From NCBI GenBank assembly GCA_030680835.1, contig JAUXUD010000062.1, positions 62,001-126,000 of the forward strand: a stretch of 64,000 bases of DNA. Reading direction: 5' to 3'. Each line of letters starts with the position of its first letter. Positions within the stretch are counted from its first letter, which is position 1. The DNA comes from Bacteroidota bacterium (GTDB lineage Bacteria; Bacteroidota; Bacteroidia; UKL13-3). Positions 32,980 to 45,100 of this stretch are shown in pieces. Position numbers and translations under genes: made by a program. The notes beneath the pieces were generated by a model. That model worked only from the letters and a program-made list of their open reading frames with translations, had not been told where the DNA came from and searched no databases.

Positions 32980-34149
32980 ATGCTCTATCTGTCGGCAATA
33001 ATTCTCTCCTTCTTTCTCTCATTTGTATTAATTACAAAAAGAAGTAAAACACGGGCTGATTATATATTGGTTGCATGGCTGAGTGTTACAGGATTTCATT
33101 TGTTGTGTTATTATATAATTTTTACAAGTCAGGTGTTAAACTACCCTACGCTCACTGCCCTGGGTATTACATTGCCTTTGGCTCATGGACCCTTTTTATA
33201 TTTGTATACGAAGCATCAAACATCATCCACGCTGCTCCCTAAAAAACACTTGCTCCATTTCCTTCCGGTTTTGTTATCCGGTCTCATGTTTGGGGAGTTT
33301 TATTTTATGTCACTTGACCAAAAAATTGAAGTGTTTAGGGGAAATGGGCAGCTTTTTAAAACACAATCAATAATAAATATGTATGCTGTTTATGCTTCTG
33401 GTGTTATATATATTTTCCTGTCACTTAACAGATTATTAAAATACAGAAAGCGTTTGGTTCAACAGTTTTCCAATACCGAGAAAATCAATTTTAACTGGCT
33501 TTTATATCTGATAATATGGATGATGATTATATGGATTGCCGTTTTGTTTGTAAGGGAAGATAAAATTATATATGGAGCCGCATCCCTTTTTATACTTTGG
33601 TTAGGTTATTTTGGTATTAAACAAGTTCGTGTTTTTAGCCAGAATTCATATGGGATTGAGGGAGAATCAGATTATTCGGTAAACAGAAATGATAATGCAG
33701 ACGGTTTAATCGGTTCAGAATGTATTCCAAAAAGTGATTCCCCTCTTGAAAATAATAGTTCAGACAATTTAAAATACCAAAAATCTACACTTAGCGAACA
33801 GGATGCCGCTGCAATTCATGAGCGCTTAATTAACTTGATGGCTGAGCAAAAGCCATATAAAAATCCGGATTTGACCCTGAATGAATTGGCCAAAACACTG
33901 GAAGTTCACCCCAACCACCTGTCGCAGGTTATAAACTCAAAAGAAAAAAAAAGCTTTTATGATCTGATTAATGAAATGCGGGTTGAAGAGTTTATTAAGC
34001 TCAGTGCACATCCCTCGAGTATGCAATACACCCTGCTGGCAATATCCTATGATTGCGGATTCAACTCAAAAGCTTCGTTTAACCGGAATTTTAAAAAACA
34101 TACCGGATTTACCCCTAGCGATTATATAAAGCAACAACCCATGGCATAA
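32980..34149 (+). CDS. Membrane-bound AraC-family transcriptional regulator
   Basis: 389 residues. The N-terminal 215 residues have about seven hydrophobic helices (AIILSFFLSFVLI, WLSVTGFHLLCYYIIF, HFLPVLLSGLMFGEFYFM, WLLYLIIWMMIIWIAVLFV). The C-terminal 100 residues are an AraC-type double helix-turn-helix (LTLNELAKTLEVHPNHLSQV, LLAISYDCGFNSKASFNRNF, KHTGFTPSDYIK). This membrane-sensor/DNA-binder fusion is common in Bacteroidota. It lies 161 bp before a TonB-dependent receptor gene on the same strand, a likely target. Confidence 0.9.
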   Translation: MLYLSAIILSFFLSFVLITKRSKTRADYILVAWLSVTGFHLLCYYIIFTSQVLNYPTLTALGITLPLAHGPFLYLYTKHQTSSTLLPKKHLLHFLPVLLSGLMFGEFYFMSLDQKIEVFRGNGQLFKTQSIINMYAVYASGVIYIFLSLNRLLKYRKRLVQQFSNTEKINFNWLLYLIIWMMIIWIAVLFVREDKIIYGAASLFILWLGYFGIKQVRVFSQNSYGIEGESDYSVNRNDNADGLIGSECIPKSDSPLENNSSDNLKYQKSTLSEQDAAAIHERLINLMAEQKPYKNPDLTLNELAKTLEVHPNHLSQVINSKEKKSFYDLINEMRVEEFIKLSAHPSSMQYTLLAISYDCGFNSKASFNRNFKKHTGFTPSDYIKQQPMA

Positions 34150-34310
34150 GCAAAAGGGTATCACCACGCATTAAATACGTTTCAATTCTCATAACCAATT
34201 GATAATATTTGCTTTGCGAATATGTTATTTATAGGTCTCAACGCTCATGATGAAACCTTTGAAATAAAAATCAGGGATAATTTTGCGGCTTAATTTTATA
34301 CTTTAAACAC

Positions 34311-36680
34311 ATGAAATCAATACGTAAAATTTTAATGCTGGCCTTCACTGCCACACTTTTATTCCTGGTCATTACAAATAATGCTTCTGCGCAAACCGTC
34401 ACACAATCACTTAAAGGCAAGGTTTTCGATAACGAAACCCAAACCCCTTTAATAGGAGCAACTGTTGTAGTTTTGGGAACAAACCCCTTATTGGGAGCAA
34501 TAACTGATAAAAATGGGAATTATAAAATATCAAATGTTCCAATAGGTCGCTATAATATTCAATTTCATTATCTGGGTTATAATCCCATAACATTGTCTGA
34601 AATACTGGTTACATCAGGCAAAGAAGTGGTTAATAATATTGGATTAACAGAATCGGTTTCGCAAATCAAAGAAGTATCTGTTAAAGGATATTCACAAAAA
34701 GACAAACCCTTAAATACGATGGCACTTATCAGTGCAAAAACGTTTACGGTGGAAGAAACCAGACGATATGCGGGTGGGATGGATGATCCGGCACGCCTGG
34801 TATCTGCTTTTGCCGGAGTTACCACCGGTAATATTTCTGATAATGCAATAAGTATCAGGGGCAATTCACCCAAAGGGGTATCCTGGCGGCTGGAGGGGGT
34901 CGAAATTCCCAATCCAAGTCACTTTTCAGGTGCCAACGTAGCAGGAGGTGGATTTGTTACCATTTTTAGCAGTCAGCTTCTGGCCAACTCCGATTTTTTT
35001 ACAGGTGCTTTTCCTGCCGAATACGGCAATGCACTGGCCGGGGTTTTTGATATGAAACTTCGCAATGGGAACAGTGAAAAAAGGGAACATACGGTTCAGG
35101 CCGGAATGATGGGCATTGATATCGCTTCAGAGGGCCCTTTTAAAAAAGGTAAAAATGCCAGCTATCTGTTTAATTATCGTTATTCAACTTTTTCTTTGCT
35201 CACTAGTTTGGGAATTATTCCTTCCGGTGAAGTACCCACCTTTCAGGATTTATCATTCAAGTTAAGCTTCCCAACTCAAAAAGCAGGCGTTTTTTCATTG
35301 TGGGGAATCGGAGCCATTGATAACAACAGTAAAAAGGATAAGCCCGACTCAACAAAATGGAAATATGATTTCGACAGGGTAAAATATGACTGGGGCCTCA
35401 AAACAGGCGCGTTGGGTTTGTCGCACAAAATAATTACAGGTAGTAAAACTTATATTAACACAGTTGTTGCCGTTTCAGGAATAGAGAATATTATGGATGC
35501 GAAACGACTTAACAACAACCTGGCATCCAAACCCTATTGGTATTTTACCGACAAGTCAGGAAAAATCAGCACAAGCACATTTATTAACCATAAGTTCAGT
35601 GCAAAGCATACAATGAAAGCAGGGATTAACTATCATACATTGATTTATAAATTGGATCTGAACAGTGCCGTTAATGACGATTCTGAAACTTTTCAGAACA
35701 CGGTTAAGGAAAATAATTCAAGCAGTTTTTCAGAATTCTATGTACAGTCAAAATTCGATATAACTGAAAATCTTTCTATCAATACGGGGATTAACACCAA
35801 TTATTTTGCCTTGAACAATCGCTTTTCGGTAGATCCGCGACTAAGTTTAAAATGGGGATTTAAACCCAAACACTCTTTAAGTTTTGGGTATGGCAAACAC
35901 AGTCAACTGGAGGAATTAAAAATATATCTCTTCAGCCAAAAAGTGAACGGGAATACCGAATATCCGAATAAAGCTTTAAAGGTATCACAGGCCCATCATT
36001 TCGTATTGGGGTACGACTGGTCTATTAATGATAACTTACGATTAAAAATTGAACCCTACTTTCAATTCTTATACGGCATTCCCGGTGTTTCTAAAACATC
36101 CTATTCATTAATCAATTTTCAACAGGATTGGTCATTCAGGAACTCGTTGGAAAATAATACCCATGGACAGAACATAGGCATTGATTTTACATTAGAGCGC
36201 TTTTTGAACCATAATTATTATTGTCTGGTAACCGCCTCCGTTTTTGATTCTAAATATATGGGAGATGATGGGGTTTGGCGTAATACCCGGTACAACAGAG
36301 GTTTTGTAATGAATGTATTGGTGGGAAAAGAGTTTTTTATAAAAAACAACCGGGTTATTGGTGTAAACGGAAGATTAAATTATATGGGAGGTGAACGAAC
36401 CAGTCCGGTATTGGTTCAGGAATCATTAAAACAAAAGAGTGTAGTCTTTGATGAGTCAAAAGCATTTGAAAAACAACTGCCTGCAATTTATAATCTTGAT
36501 TTGTCATTCAGTTATCGCATTAACAAAATGAAGCATTCGAGTGTATGGTCTTTACAAATCAAAAACGCATTAGGCGCCCCAATGTTTTCAGGATACTTTT
36601 ATAATTATAAAACAAGAGAAATTCAAAATGAAGAAGTCGTGGTTATAGTACCCAGCATTAGCTATAAAATTGAGTTTTAG
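34311..36680 (+). CDS. TonB-dependent receptor-like outer-membrane protein
   Basis: 789 residues. The signal peptide ends at NNASAQ. A carboxypeptidase-regulatory-like domain (about 30-115, LKGKVFDNETQTPLIGATVV, GRYNIQFHYLGYNPITL) is followed by a plug domain (SAFAGVTTGNISDNAISIRG, GAFPAEYGNALAGVFDMKLR) and a C-terminal beta-barrel ending in VVIVPSISYKIEF. No SusD-like partner is adjacent, so this is not a polysaccharide-utilisation pair. No iron- or cobalamin-specific feature is visible, so the substrate is unknown. Likely controlled by the upstream membrane AraC protein. Confidence 0.88.
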   Translation: MKSIRKILMLAFTATLLFLVITNNASAQTVTQSLKGKVFDNETQTPLIGATVVVLGTNPLLGAITDKNGNYKISNVPIGRYNIQFHYLGYNPITLSEILVTSGKEVVNNIGLTESVSQIKEVSVKGYSQKDKPLNTMALISAKTFTVEETRRYAGGMDDPARLVSAFAGVTTGNISDNAISIRGNSPKGVSWRLEGVEIPNPSHFSGANVAGGGFVTIFSSQLLANSDFFTGAFPAEYGNALAGVFDMKLRNGNSEKREHTVQAGMMGIDIASEGPFKKGKNASYLFNYRYSTFSLLTSLGIIPSGEVPTFQDLSFKLSFPTQKAGVFSLWGIGAIDNNSKKDKPDSTKWKYDFDRVKYDWGLKTGALGLSHKIITGSKTYINTVVAVSGIENIMDAKRLNNNLASKPYWYFTDKSGKISTSTFINHKFSAKHTMKAGINYHTLIYKLDLNSAVNDDSETFQNTVKENNSSSFSEFYVQSKFDITENLSINTGINTNYFALNNRFSVDPRLSLKWGFKPKHSLSFGYGKHSQLEELKIYLFSQKVNGNTEYPNKALKVSQAHHFVLGYDWSINDNLRLKIEPYFQFLYGIPGVSKTSYSLINFQQDWSFRNSLENNTHGQNIGIDFTLERFLNHNYYCLVTASVFDSKYMGDDGVWRNTRYNRGFVMNVLVGKEFFIKNNRVIGVNGRLNYMGGERTSPVLVQESLKQKSVVFDESKAFEKQLPAIYNLDLSFSYRINKMKHSSVWSLQIKNALGAPMFSGYFYNYKTREIQNEEVVVIVPSISYKIEF

Positions 36681-36699
36681 TGTATTATTCAGTATTGGA

Positions 36700-36867
36700 T
36701 TTTATGCTACGCCCAGCGGGCATACAGAATTTGCTGAAGAACTTTCAAAATATAAGCAGGGAAAAGGCTCCGTTCAGTTCCCTGTTAACGAAGCGCTTCC
36801 TCTAAAACTCATTGCCAATATTGTTAAATTCAGTGTAAAAGAAAATTTACAAAAGGCAAAGAAATAA
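36700..36867 (+). pseudogene. C-terminal fragment of a DUF1801 (YdhG-like) gene
   Basis: Reads FYATPSGHTEFAEELSKYKQ, GKGSVQFPVNEALPLKLIAN, IVKFSVKENLQKAKK to the stop. This is the last part of DUF1801 proteins (PSG...F...LS-YK-GKGSIQFP...P..LI..IV..R..EN). The first half is absent; the frame overlaps the 3' end of the receptor gene only by chance opening at 36670. A deletion joined the receptor gene to this remnant. Confidence 0.68.
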
Positions 36868-36942
36868 GTGCTCTATTATTTAGAATCGTTCTTGATTATT
36901 TGAAAAAAGTTTTTATATTGCATCTAAAATAAACAATACAAT

Positions 36943-37554
36943 ATGAAAAAACTTAGACAATCTATTATTTCTTTTTCTCTGGTTTCTTTGCTCTCAATGA
37001 GCCTGACCCATGCTACCGTTCGCATTATTCAGGCACAAACAAGCCCAAGCGAGGCATTCATTCCGGCTGTAACAAATGCAGTTGTAGGTGATACCATAAA
37101 GTGGGTAAATGTTAATGGTACCCATACCACGGCCTCAACGAGTGTACCTTCAGGTGCCCTTTCATGGAGCTCTCCTGATTTAACTGCAGCGGGTTTTATT
37201 TATGTGGTAAAAGTGGTTGGTACTTATAATTATACCTGTCACCCTGCAACCGGCGGACATATGCCCGGAAGTATTATTGTTACAGGTACTGCCAGTGTTT
37301 CAACTGTTGATCGCGAAACAAATACAGGCTTTTTTGCTTACCCAAATCCTTGTACCGACAAAATTACTATTGAATCCCAGTTTGTAAATAATATTTCTAT
37401 TTATAATATTTCGGGTCAGGTGATAAAATCTGTTGCTGTAAAACCAGAGCTGACAAAAGTTGAAATAGATGTTGCCGACCTGGCTAAAGGAATTTATTTT
37501 ATCACTATTGAAAAGGGTATTAATACCTATTCTCAAAAAATACTGATTCATTAA
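36943..37554 (+). CDS. T9SS-secreted cupredoxin-like protein
   Basis: 203 residues. Signal peptide to about residue 24. Residues 25-115 form a plastocyanin-like fold: VVGDTIKWVNVNGTHTTAST with His61, then GTYNYTCHPATGGHMPGSI with Cys99 and Met107. The usual copper spacing is C-x2-H-x4-M; here position 102 is Ala, while His occurs at 100 and 106. A T9SS type A domain follows (FFAYPNPCTDKITIESQF, LAKGIYFITIEKG). A surface copper/electron-transfer role is plausible but the odd ligand set makes copper binding uncertain. Confidence 0.82.
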   Translation: MKKLRQSIISFSLVSLLSMSLTHATVRIIQAQTSPSEAFIPAVTNAVVGDTIKWVNVNGTHTTASTSVPSGALSWSSPDLTAAGFIYVVKVVGTYNYTCHPATGGHMPGSIIVTGTASVSTVDRETNTGFFAYPNPCTDKITIESQFVNNISIYNISGQVIKSVAVKPELTKVEIDVADLAKGIYFITIEKGINTYSQKILIH

Positions 37555-37767
37555 TATTCTGCTTTTTTATATCTTCTGGCATCGTTCAGGCATCCTGTTG
37601 AACACTATTTAGCTGAATTTATGTTTATTGGTGCTCTTTGTATGGAAGTAACATCTGTTTAGATAAATTAACCTCATTTTTAATCGCTTTTTGTAATATT
37701 TGAGAATCACAATATCAGTGGATTCACTTTGCGAGCTGATACTTGTTTGCAATGCCCATGGCAGTAA

Positions 37768-38880
37768 GTGAGAAGTATTCTAACTATTGGAATACAAAAA
37801 TTATTAAAGTTTGTTTTTTATATGTTTCAGATCATCTTAAACTATCTTTCTGTTGCGCTTGCTATTCAGGCTTTAATTGTTTTTGTAGAAGTTCTGATAA
37901 ACTTTAAAAGGCCCTTTTCCCTAAAGTCGATGATGCTGGCAATGGTTATTAGTATTGCCTGGCGTGGAATTGGCTCTGTTTATTGTAATTACTATGGCTA
38001 TAACAGATGGATCATGGAACTACCCGGACCTATCATGGGGGCTGCTTCAATAAGTTTTTTCTCCATCATTTATCAGAATAGCATAAAAAAGTATGTAATT
38101 ATTTTTGGAATTATTATGATCCTTACGCAATGGATTTTTATGTTTTATTATTCATTTATTGAACCGATAGATCAGGGAATTCAATTGATTAATGATCCGG
38201 TTATGGGAGGTTATGTTAAATTTCTCAAGATGTTTTTTGTGACTGTTATTTTAGGTTTAAACGTTGATTTGTTTCGTAAAATATTTAGAAAGTATCCCCC
38301 CGATAATATGTATTTTATTAAACTAAGAACCTGGTCTCCATTTTTAATTGTTGCCTTCATGTTGATGTGGACAGGAAATATTATCAAAAACAGCATCCCT
38401 AATGAAAATACTTTCCATCAAATACTGTTTATAACCGGAAACTTCGCCATTCTATTGATATTTTTATTCAGACCCAAATTCCTGAACCGGACCAATTTAA
38501 AAATAACACTTGGCGATTTTTTTAATATAAAAGCTAAATCGGAATTATCAAACCAGGCTTTCCACGAAGCATTTTTTAATAAGGCTTATTTTCTGAATAA
38601 AGAAGCCTCTTTAGATGTGCTCAGTAAGCAATTGGATGTTTCTACTGAAGAACTTGGTAATTTTATTTTTAACAATTATGGACTGGGTTTTAATGATTTA
38701 GTAAACAAACACCGCATCTTATATTTCATGGAATTGGTAAGCTCTGGCAAATATGGCAATTATACCATTGACGCTTTAGCCCAGGATTCAGGCTTTAGTT
38801 CAAGGCATCACCTTTACAAACCTTTTAAAAAATTTCATGGGGGAACACCGTCTGATTTTATGCGATCGGTAGCAAAATAA
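37768..38880 (+). CDS. Membrane-bound AraC-like regulator with weakly conserved HTH
   Basis: 370 residues from GTG; the in-frame ATG at 37822 (MFQIILNYLSVALAIQALIV) is a better start and removes a non-hydrophobic lead. About seven hydrophobic segments fill the first 230 residues. The C-terminus has EASLDVLSKQLDVSTEELGN, YTIDALAQDSGFSSRHHLYK and FKKFHGGTPSDFMR, an AraC-type domain with a degenerate first helix-turn-helix. It precedes the giant adhesin gene by 273 bp on the same strand and may control it. Confidence 0.82.
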   Translation: MRSILTIGIQKLLKFVFYMFQIILNYLSVALAIQALIVFVEVLINFKRPFSLKSMMLAMVISIAWRGIGSVYCNYYGYNRWIMELPGPIMGAASISFFSIIYQNSIKKYVIIFGIIMILTQWIFMFYYSFIEPIDQGIQLINDPVMGGYVKFLKMFFVTVILGLNVDLFRKIFRKYPPDNMYFIKLRTWSPFLIVAFMLMWTGNIIKNSIPNENTFHQILFITGNFAILLIFLFRPKFLNRTNLKITLGDFFNIKAKSELSNQAFHEAFFNKAYFLNKEASLDVLSKQLDVSTEELGNFIFNNYGLGFNDLVNKHRILYFMELVSSGKYGNYTIDALAQDSGFSSRHHLYKPFKKFHGGTPSDFMRSVAK

Positions 38881-39153
38881 TCTGCACATTAACTTTTAAC
38901 TAAAAAGAATTAACATCTTTTAATCTATTTTTATTTATTCTTTATAGCAAAATAACTGACTGATAATTAGTGCGTCATATAAGTTAACTCCGTTTCTTCC
39001 GATTGACACCTCCTTTTTTCGGCACTCAAAGTTTTAAACTTTATTTATGTGCTGCCCTTTGAACGATTTATCGCTTTTGTATAAAAGTGCTGAAAATTCA
39101 ATGCGCAAAATTTAAAAGTGTATCAGAATGTTTCAGATTAAAATTAACCCATT
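38881..39153. other. Leader region of the giant adhesin gene
   Basis: 273 bp without an open frame. AT-rich. TTTG at 39058-39061 stands near a TATAAAAG word, but no full TAnnTTTG promoter was found at proper spacing, so the start of transcription is not assigned. Confidence 0.35.
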
Positions 39154-42100
39154 ATGAAAAAAATATCAAGTCGTATGCATGCAGGTTGTTTCTACCTGGC
39201 ATTATTTATTGCGATTTCTACCACAACGGTACAAGCCCAGCAGCCTGGTAATTGCCTTGCATTTGATGGTATCAATGATTACGTAAGCATACCTGCAACA
39301 CTCACAACGGCAACAACCTTATCAACAAATACCGCTATTACAATTGAATATTGGTTCAGAGGAACCAGCCTGCAGTCTGCAGTGCGTATGCAAAACAGTG
39401 GTAATTATATTATTGCCGGTCACAATTTGAAACATGCTATATCTACGGATGGAGGAACCAATAATGGAGTTGCAATCAGTAGTGTTGTTTATGATGGAAG
39501 ATGGCACCACATTGCCATGACCTGGCAAAAGAATACCATCAATGGATTTAAAAGTTATGTTGACGGCGTGTTGTATGCACAAAGAAATTCAGCGAATGTG
39601 AATTTGCCAACACTTACCGTTACCGGCTATTTGGGCACTTATGGTGGGTCTTCAGAATTTACAAATGGTAAATTAGATGAAGTTAGAATATACAATGCCG
39701 CTTTAAGTCAGGCCAATATCCAATTTGATATGGTAAATGCTACCTCACAACTCACTTCAAATTTATTGGCTTACTATAATTTTAATCAGGGTACTGCGGG
39801 TGGATCCAATACCGCAATAAATACTTTAACAGATGTATCAGTCAATGCACGCAATGGAACACTCATTAATTTTGCACGAAGCGGTTCAAACAGTAACTGG
39901 ATTGAAAGTTATGCAATGGTTCTTCCAACAGCAAGTGCAGCAAGCGCAATAAACAGTACCGGATTTACTGCAAATTGGACAGCTCCGGCAATTGGAGTAG
40001 TTAATAATTATTTGCTTGACGTTTCAACCACACCTGATTTTGCAGGAACAATTTCTGGTTCGCCTTTTGATTGTGGAAGTTCCCTCACATATAATGTTAC
40101 CGGCTTATTGAGTGGTACCTATTATTACCGTGTAAGAGCCAATAAAACTTCAGTAGCCGAACAAGGTTTGTATTCAAATACCATCGTTGTTACAGTACCT
40201 TATACCAATCCGGGTAATGCTCTAAGTTTTGATGGTATCAATGATTATATATCTTTAGATGATTTTTCAGTAGGAAACTTTGCTACATCAAATTTTACAG
40301 TTGAATGTTGGCTAAAGACAAGCTCTGTTTTGAGCACGGCGCGTCTGGTATCCAAAAGAGCAAGTTGTTCTCATTCAAGTTTTTGGACAATTACTTTGAG
40401 TTCCGGTAAAATTCTTTGCGATGTTGATCAGGATAATAATGGAACAAATTATAATTCGGTAACAGGAAATAAAATCGTAAATGACAATCGTTGGCATCAT
40501 GTTGCCATGGTAAGAACCGGCGTAAACCTTTCTCTATTTATTGACGGAATTCTGGAAGGTTCAAACAATGGAGCAGGTACTGCCAATATCAGCAACACCG
40601 CTTTGCTTCAGATAGGCACAAACTGCAACACATATTTTAACGGGGCAATGGACGAAGTGCGAATATGGACAACTGCAAAGACCCAGAGCGAGATTCAGGC
40701 AGGTATGAAAGCACCCGTAAGTACCTCCTCCTCAAATTTAGCTGTTTATTATAAATTTGATCAGGGTATAGCTGCCGGTGCCAATACAGGATTAATAAAT
40801 CTGATTGATCAAAGTCCAGCGGCTAAAAATGCAACTTTAGTAAATTTTAGCCTTAACGGAACTACCAGCAATTGGATTGAAAGTTATGCCATGGTTGTGC
40901 CAACATTGACAACAGCAACCAATATAACCTCAAGTGGATTTACCATTAACTGGACTGCTCCGGCAACAGGTAGTTTCACAAATTATGTTCTCGAAGTTTC
41001 TACAAGTTCTGATTTTACCGGGCACATTTTCAATTCTCCATTCACCCTAAATACATCTACTCTAAGCTATGTTCTTTCTAGTTTAAAAAGCGGTAAGTAC
41101 TATTATAGGATCAGGGCAAATAACGACGTCACTACTGTTTCAAATCAAGGTGTCTATTCAAATACAGATTCCGTTCTTGTTCCTTATTCCAATCCTGGGA
41201 ATGCGTTGAACTTTGACGGAGTGAATGATTGCGTTGCATTGCCCAACTCATTAGCTACGGCCTTAACCAATTCAGCCAATACTGCAATTACCATAGAATA
41301 TTGGTTTAGGGGTACAAGTTTGCTATCTGCCGTTAGAATTCAAAATGGTAATGCCTTTATCGTTGCCGGATACAATAACCAACATATAATTTCAACAGAT
41401 GGAAGTACTACTAATGGAGTACCTGTTGGGGCAGGAGCAACAGATGGACATTGGCACCACATTGCAATGACCTGGCAAAAAAATGCCAGCTTTAAAAGTT
41501 ACTTAGATGGCAAATTGGTTGCATCAAGAAATGCAACATTAAATGCAAATTTGCCTGTTATCAACAGTGGTGCCTTCATTGGAAGCTACGGGGGTACATC
41601 CGAATTCACCAATGGAAATATAGATGAAGTAAGAATATACAATACCGTGCTTACACAAGCCAGCATTCAATCGGATATGGTGAGTACCAGTCCATCTATG
41701 CCTTCAAATTTATTGGCCTATTATAATTTTGATAACGGTGTTGCGGCTGCGGTAAACACCAGTTCAAACGTGCTTGCTGATAAGTCGGGGAATTCTTATC
41801 ATGGCTCATTAAAGAATTTTGCAAGTTCGGGTGCAATAAGCAACTGGATTGAAAGTTATGCCATGATTGTACCCTCGCTCCTGCCCGTAACAAACATTAC
41901 TGCAAGTGGATTTACAATTAACTGGGCTGCTCCTGCAATCGGTACGGTAAACAATTATATTGTTGATGTGTCAACAAGTTCAGACTTTAGCGGTCCGATT
42001 CTGAATTCTCCTTTTACCAGCGCTTCCAATGTGTTTTCTCAAAACATTGTTAATTTAAAAAAAGGACAATACTATTATCGGGTCAGGGCAAATAAAGACT

Positions 42101-45100
42101 CTGCTTCGGTTTTCAATCAGGGGGCCTATTCTAAAGTAGATTCAGCACTGATTCCTTTTAACCCGCCGGGAAATGCATTGAAATTTGACGGTGCAAATGA
42201 TTATGTTGGCTTACCCTCAGCTTTAACATCAGCGGTTACAAATAACACTGCAATAACTATTGAGTATTGGTTCAGAGGATCCAACATTCAGTCGGCAGTG
42301 CGTTTGAATAACAGCAGTGGTTACATTATTGCCGGATATGGCACAACTCCGGGTTCGCAACTTCATGTAATTTCATCGGATGGTGGAACTACAAATGGTT
42401 TACCGGTTGGTGCAGCAGCTGTTGACGGTCGTTGGCATCATATAGCCATGTGCTGGGAAAAAAATACGGTAAATGGTTTCAGATCATATTTGGATGGACA
42501 ACTGGTAGCACAAAGAAATTCTGCAAACGTAAACCTGCCACTGCTTTCAACTGCTGCCTATTTGGGTAGTTTATATGGAACTACAGAATTTATGAATGGC
42601 AGTTTAGATGAAGTGCGTATTTATAAAACGGCCCTGAGCCAAAGCAATATTCAGGCTGATATGATGAGCACCGCTTCATCCTCACCTGCTAATTTAATTG
42701 CCTGGTATAATTTTGATCAGGGGGTGAGTCAGGAAATCAATAGCAGTTCAACAGTCTTATTTGATAAAACAGGTAATGGCTACAATGGTAGTTTATACAA
42801 TTTTGCTTTAGGTGGACAAACAAGTAACTGGATAGAAAGTTACGCTATGGTTGTGCCTGCACTGCAGACCGCCAGCAATATAACTTCTTCGGGTTTTACA
42901 CTTAACTGGACTGCCTCAACATATGGAACAACAGACAATTATATTTTGGAAGTGTATACAAATCCGCTGTTGAGTAATCCGGTTTCTGGTTCTCCTTTTA
43001 CCATTTCATCAACAAGTTTTTCAAAAACTTTTAATGGTCTTGGCAGTGGTACGTATTATTACCGTTTAAGTGCTGATAAAAATTCGGTAAGTGCCCAGGG
43101 ATGTTTTTCTACTGTCAATACAGTTACGGTTCCCTATAGTCCGCCCGGCAATGCTTTGTCCCTTGACGGTTCAAATGATTTTGCTTCGGTTAATGATAAT
43201 ACTGTCGGGAATTTTGGTATATCAAATTTTACTGTTGAATTCTGGCTGAAAACAAACTCAGGAAGTACATCAGCCGGCTTGGTTACTAAAAGGGCAGTTT
43301 GCGGCCATACAAGTTTCTGGAACATCTACATGAACTCTGGGAAGATTTATAGCGAGGTTGACCAGGATGCGAATGCTACTAATTTTATCGCGTTAAACGG
43401 AACTAAAGTGGTAAATGATAACCATTGGCATCATATTGCCTTTGTAAGAAACGGTACAAATGTTTCGCTATACATTGATGGAATCCAGAATGGCTCAGTT
43501 AATGGTTCAGGGATTGCCAATATCACGAACACGGGTAAAATTCAGATTGGAAATAATTGCAGCAGTTATTTTAACGGATCTATAGATGAACTGAGAATCT
43601 GGAACCTTGCAAAAACTCAGACTGAAATTCAGTCGAAGATGAAGGATACGGTAAGCATATCATCATCAAATTTAATTGCTTATTATAATTTTGATCAAGG
43701 CCTCGCGGGATCTTTAAATACCGGATCAACGGAACTCACGGACCAAACAAGTGCAGGGAAAAATGGTACATTGAACAGTTTTACATTGAATGGTGTAACA
43801 AGTAACTGGATTGAAAGTTATGCCATGGTTGCACCAGAAATATTGGCTTCAACAGGTATTACCTCAACCGGGTTTACCGCTAACTGGACAGCTCCCTCAA
43901 TTGGAGTAGTAGATACTTATTATGTTGACATTTCAACACTTTCCAATTTTTCATCTGTTGTAGCCGGTTCTCCCTTTAAAGTTGCTGGCACATTACTTAC
44001 AAAAACCATCACAGGCCTGAACAGTAATTTCAATTATTATGTGAGAGTTCGTGCTGACAAAAACAGTGTAGGTGGTCAGGGGAATTACAGTATTATTAAA
44101 AACGTAAAAACAAATTCAACACTCTTACCTCCCGGTAATGCGCTTAGCTTTGATGGCGTTGACGATTATATCGTAATTCCTGCTTCAACGGGTATTAACA
44201 CACAGTTTGCCACAAACCGAATAACGCTGGAAGGTTGGTTCAAAATAAAAAGTCTTCCTGCTGCAGGAAGTGTACCTGCATTTATAAGTGAGTCGTACCT
44301 GGGCGATGGAAATATCAAATTTGGTATGTGGCTTGAAAGCAATCTGGTTGTTGCAGGTTGTTTTGTAAACAACACCTGGTACAGAACGTATGCTACAAGT
44401 CCAATATCCTTAAACAGGTGGACACATCTGGCTGCAACATACAACCAGAGTCAAATTAAATTATATGTAAATGGAGTGCTGGTTTCATCGATAAATGCCA
44501 CAATCGCATTACCGCCAGGTACTGAAGAATGGAGAATCGGCAGAAGATGGGATATGGCCCATTATCTAGACGGAACTGCAGATGAAATTAAAATCTATAA
44601 TGAAGCACTTTCTCCATTGCAGATTAACCAGGATATGATGGATTCTGTTATTTCCATGCCCGCTAATTTAGTGGCATATTATAATTTTGATGAAGGAACT
44701 GCATCCGGAAACAACAGCGGAATTAATCAACTATCAGATCAAAGGGCGAATCCTGTAACCGGACTCTTACTAAACTTTGGTTTAACAGGTTCAAACAGTA
44801 ACTGGGTTTCAAGTTATGGAATGGCGATACCTGAAATGCTTGATCCAACAAACATAACCAATAATGGATTTAAAATAAACTGGTCAGCTCCGCTTCGCGG
44901 AACGAGAACCAATTATGTTGTTGATGTTTCATTAACTTCAAATTTTGGAGCGCCGGTTAACGGTTCTCCATTCTTGGTAAATCCGGCTGCCACATTTTTA
45001 ACACTTAGCGGTTTACCATCCGGAACTTTTTATTTCAAGGTAAGGGCAAATGATTCAACTTCTGCAAATGCAAATCAAGGTGCATATTCTGCTGTTCAAT

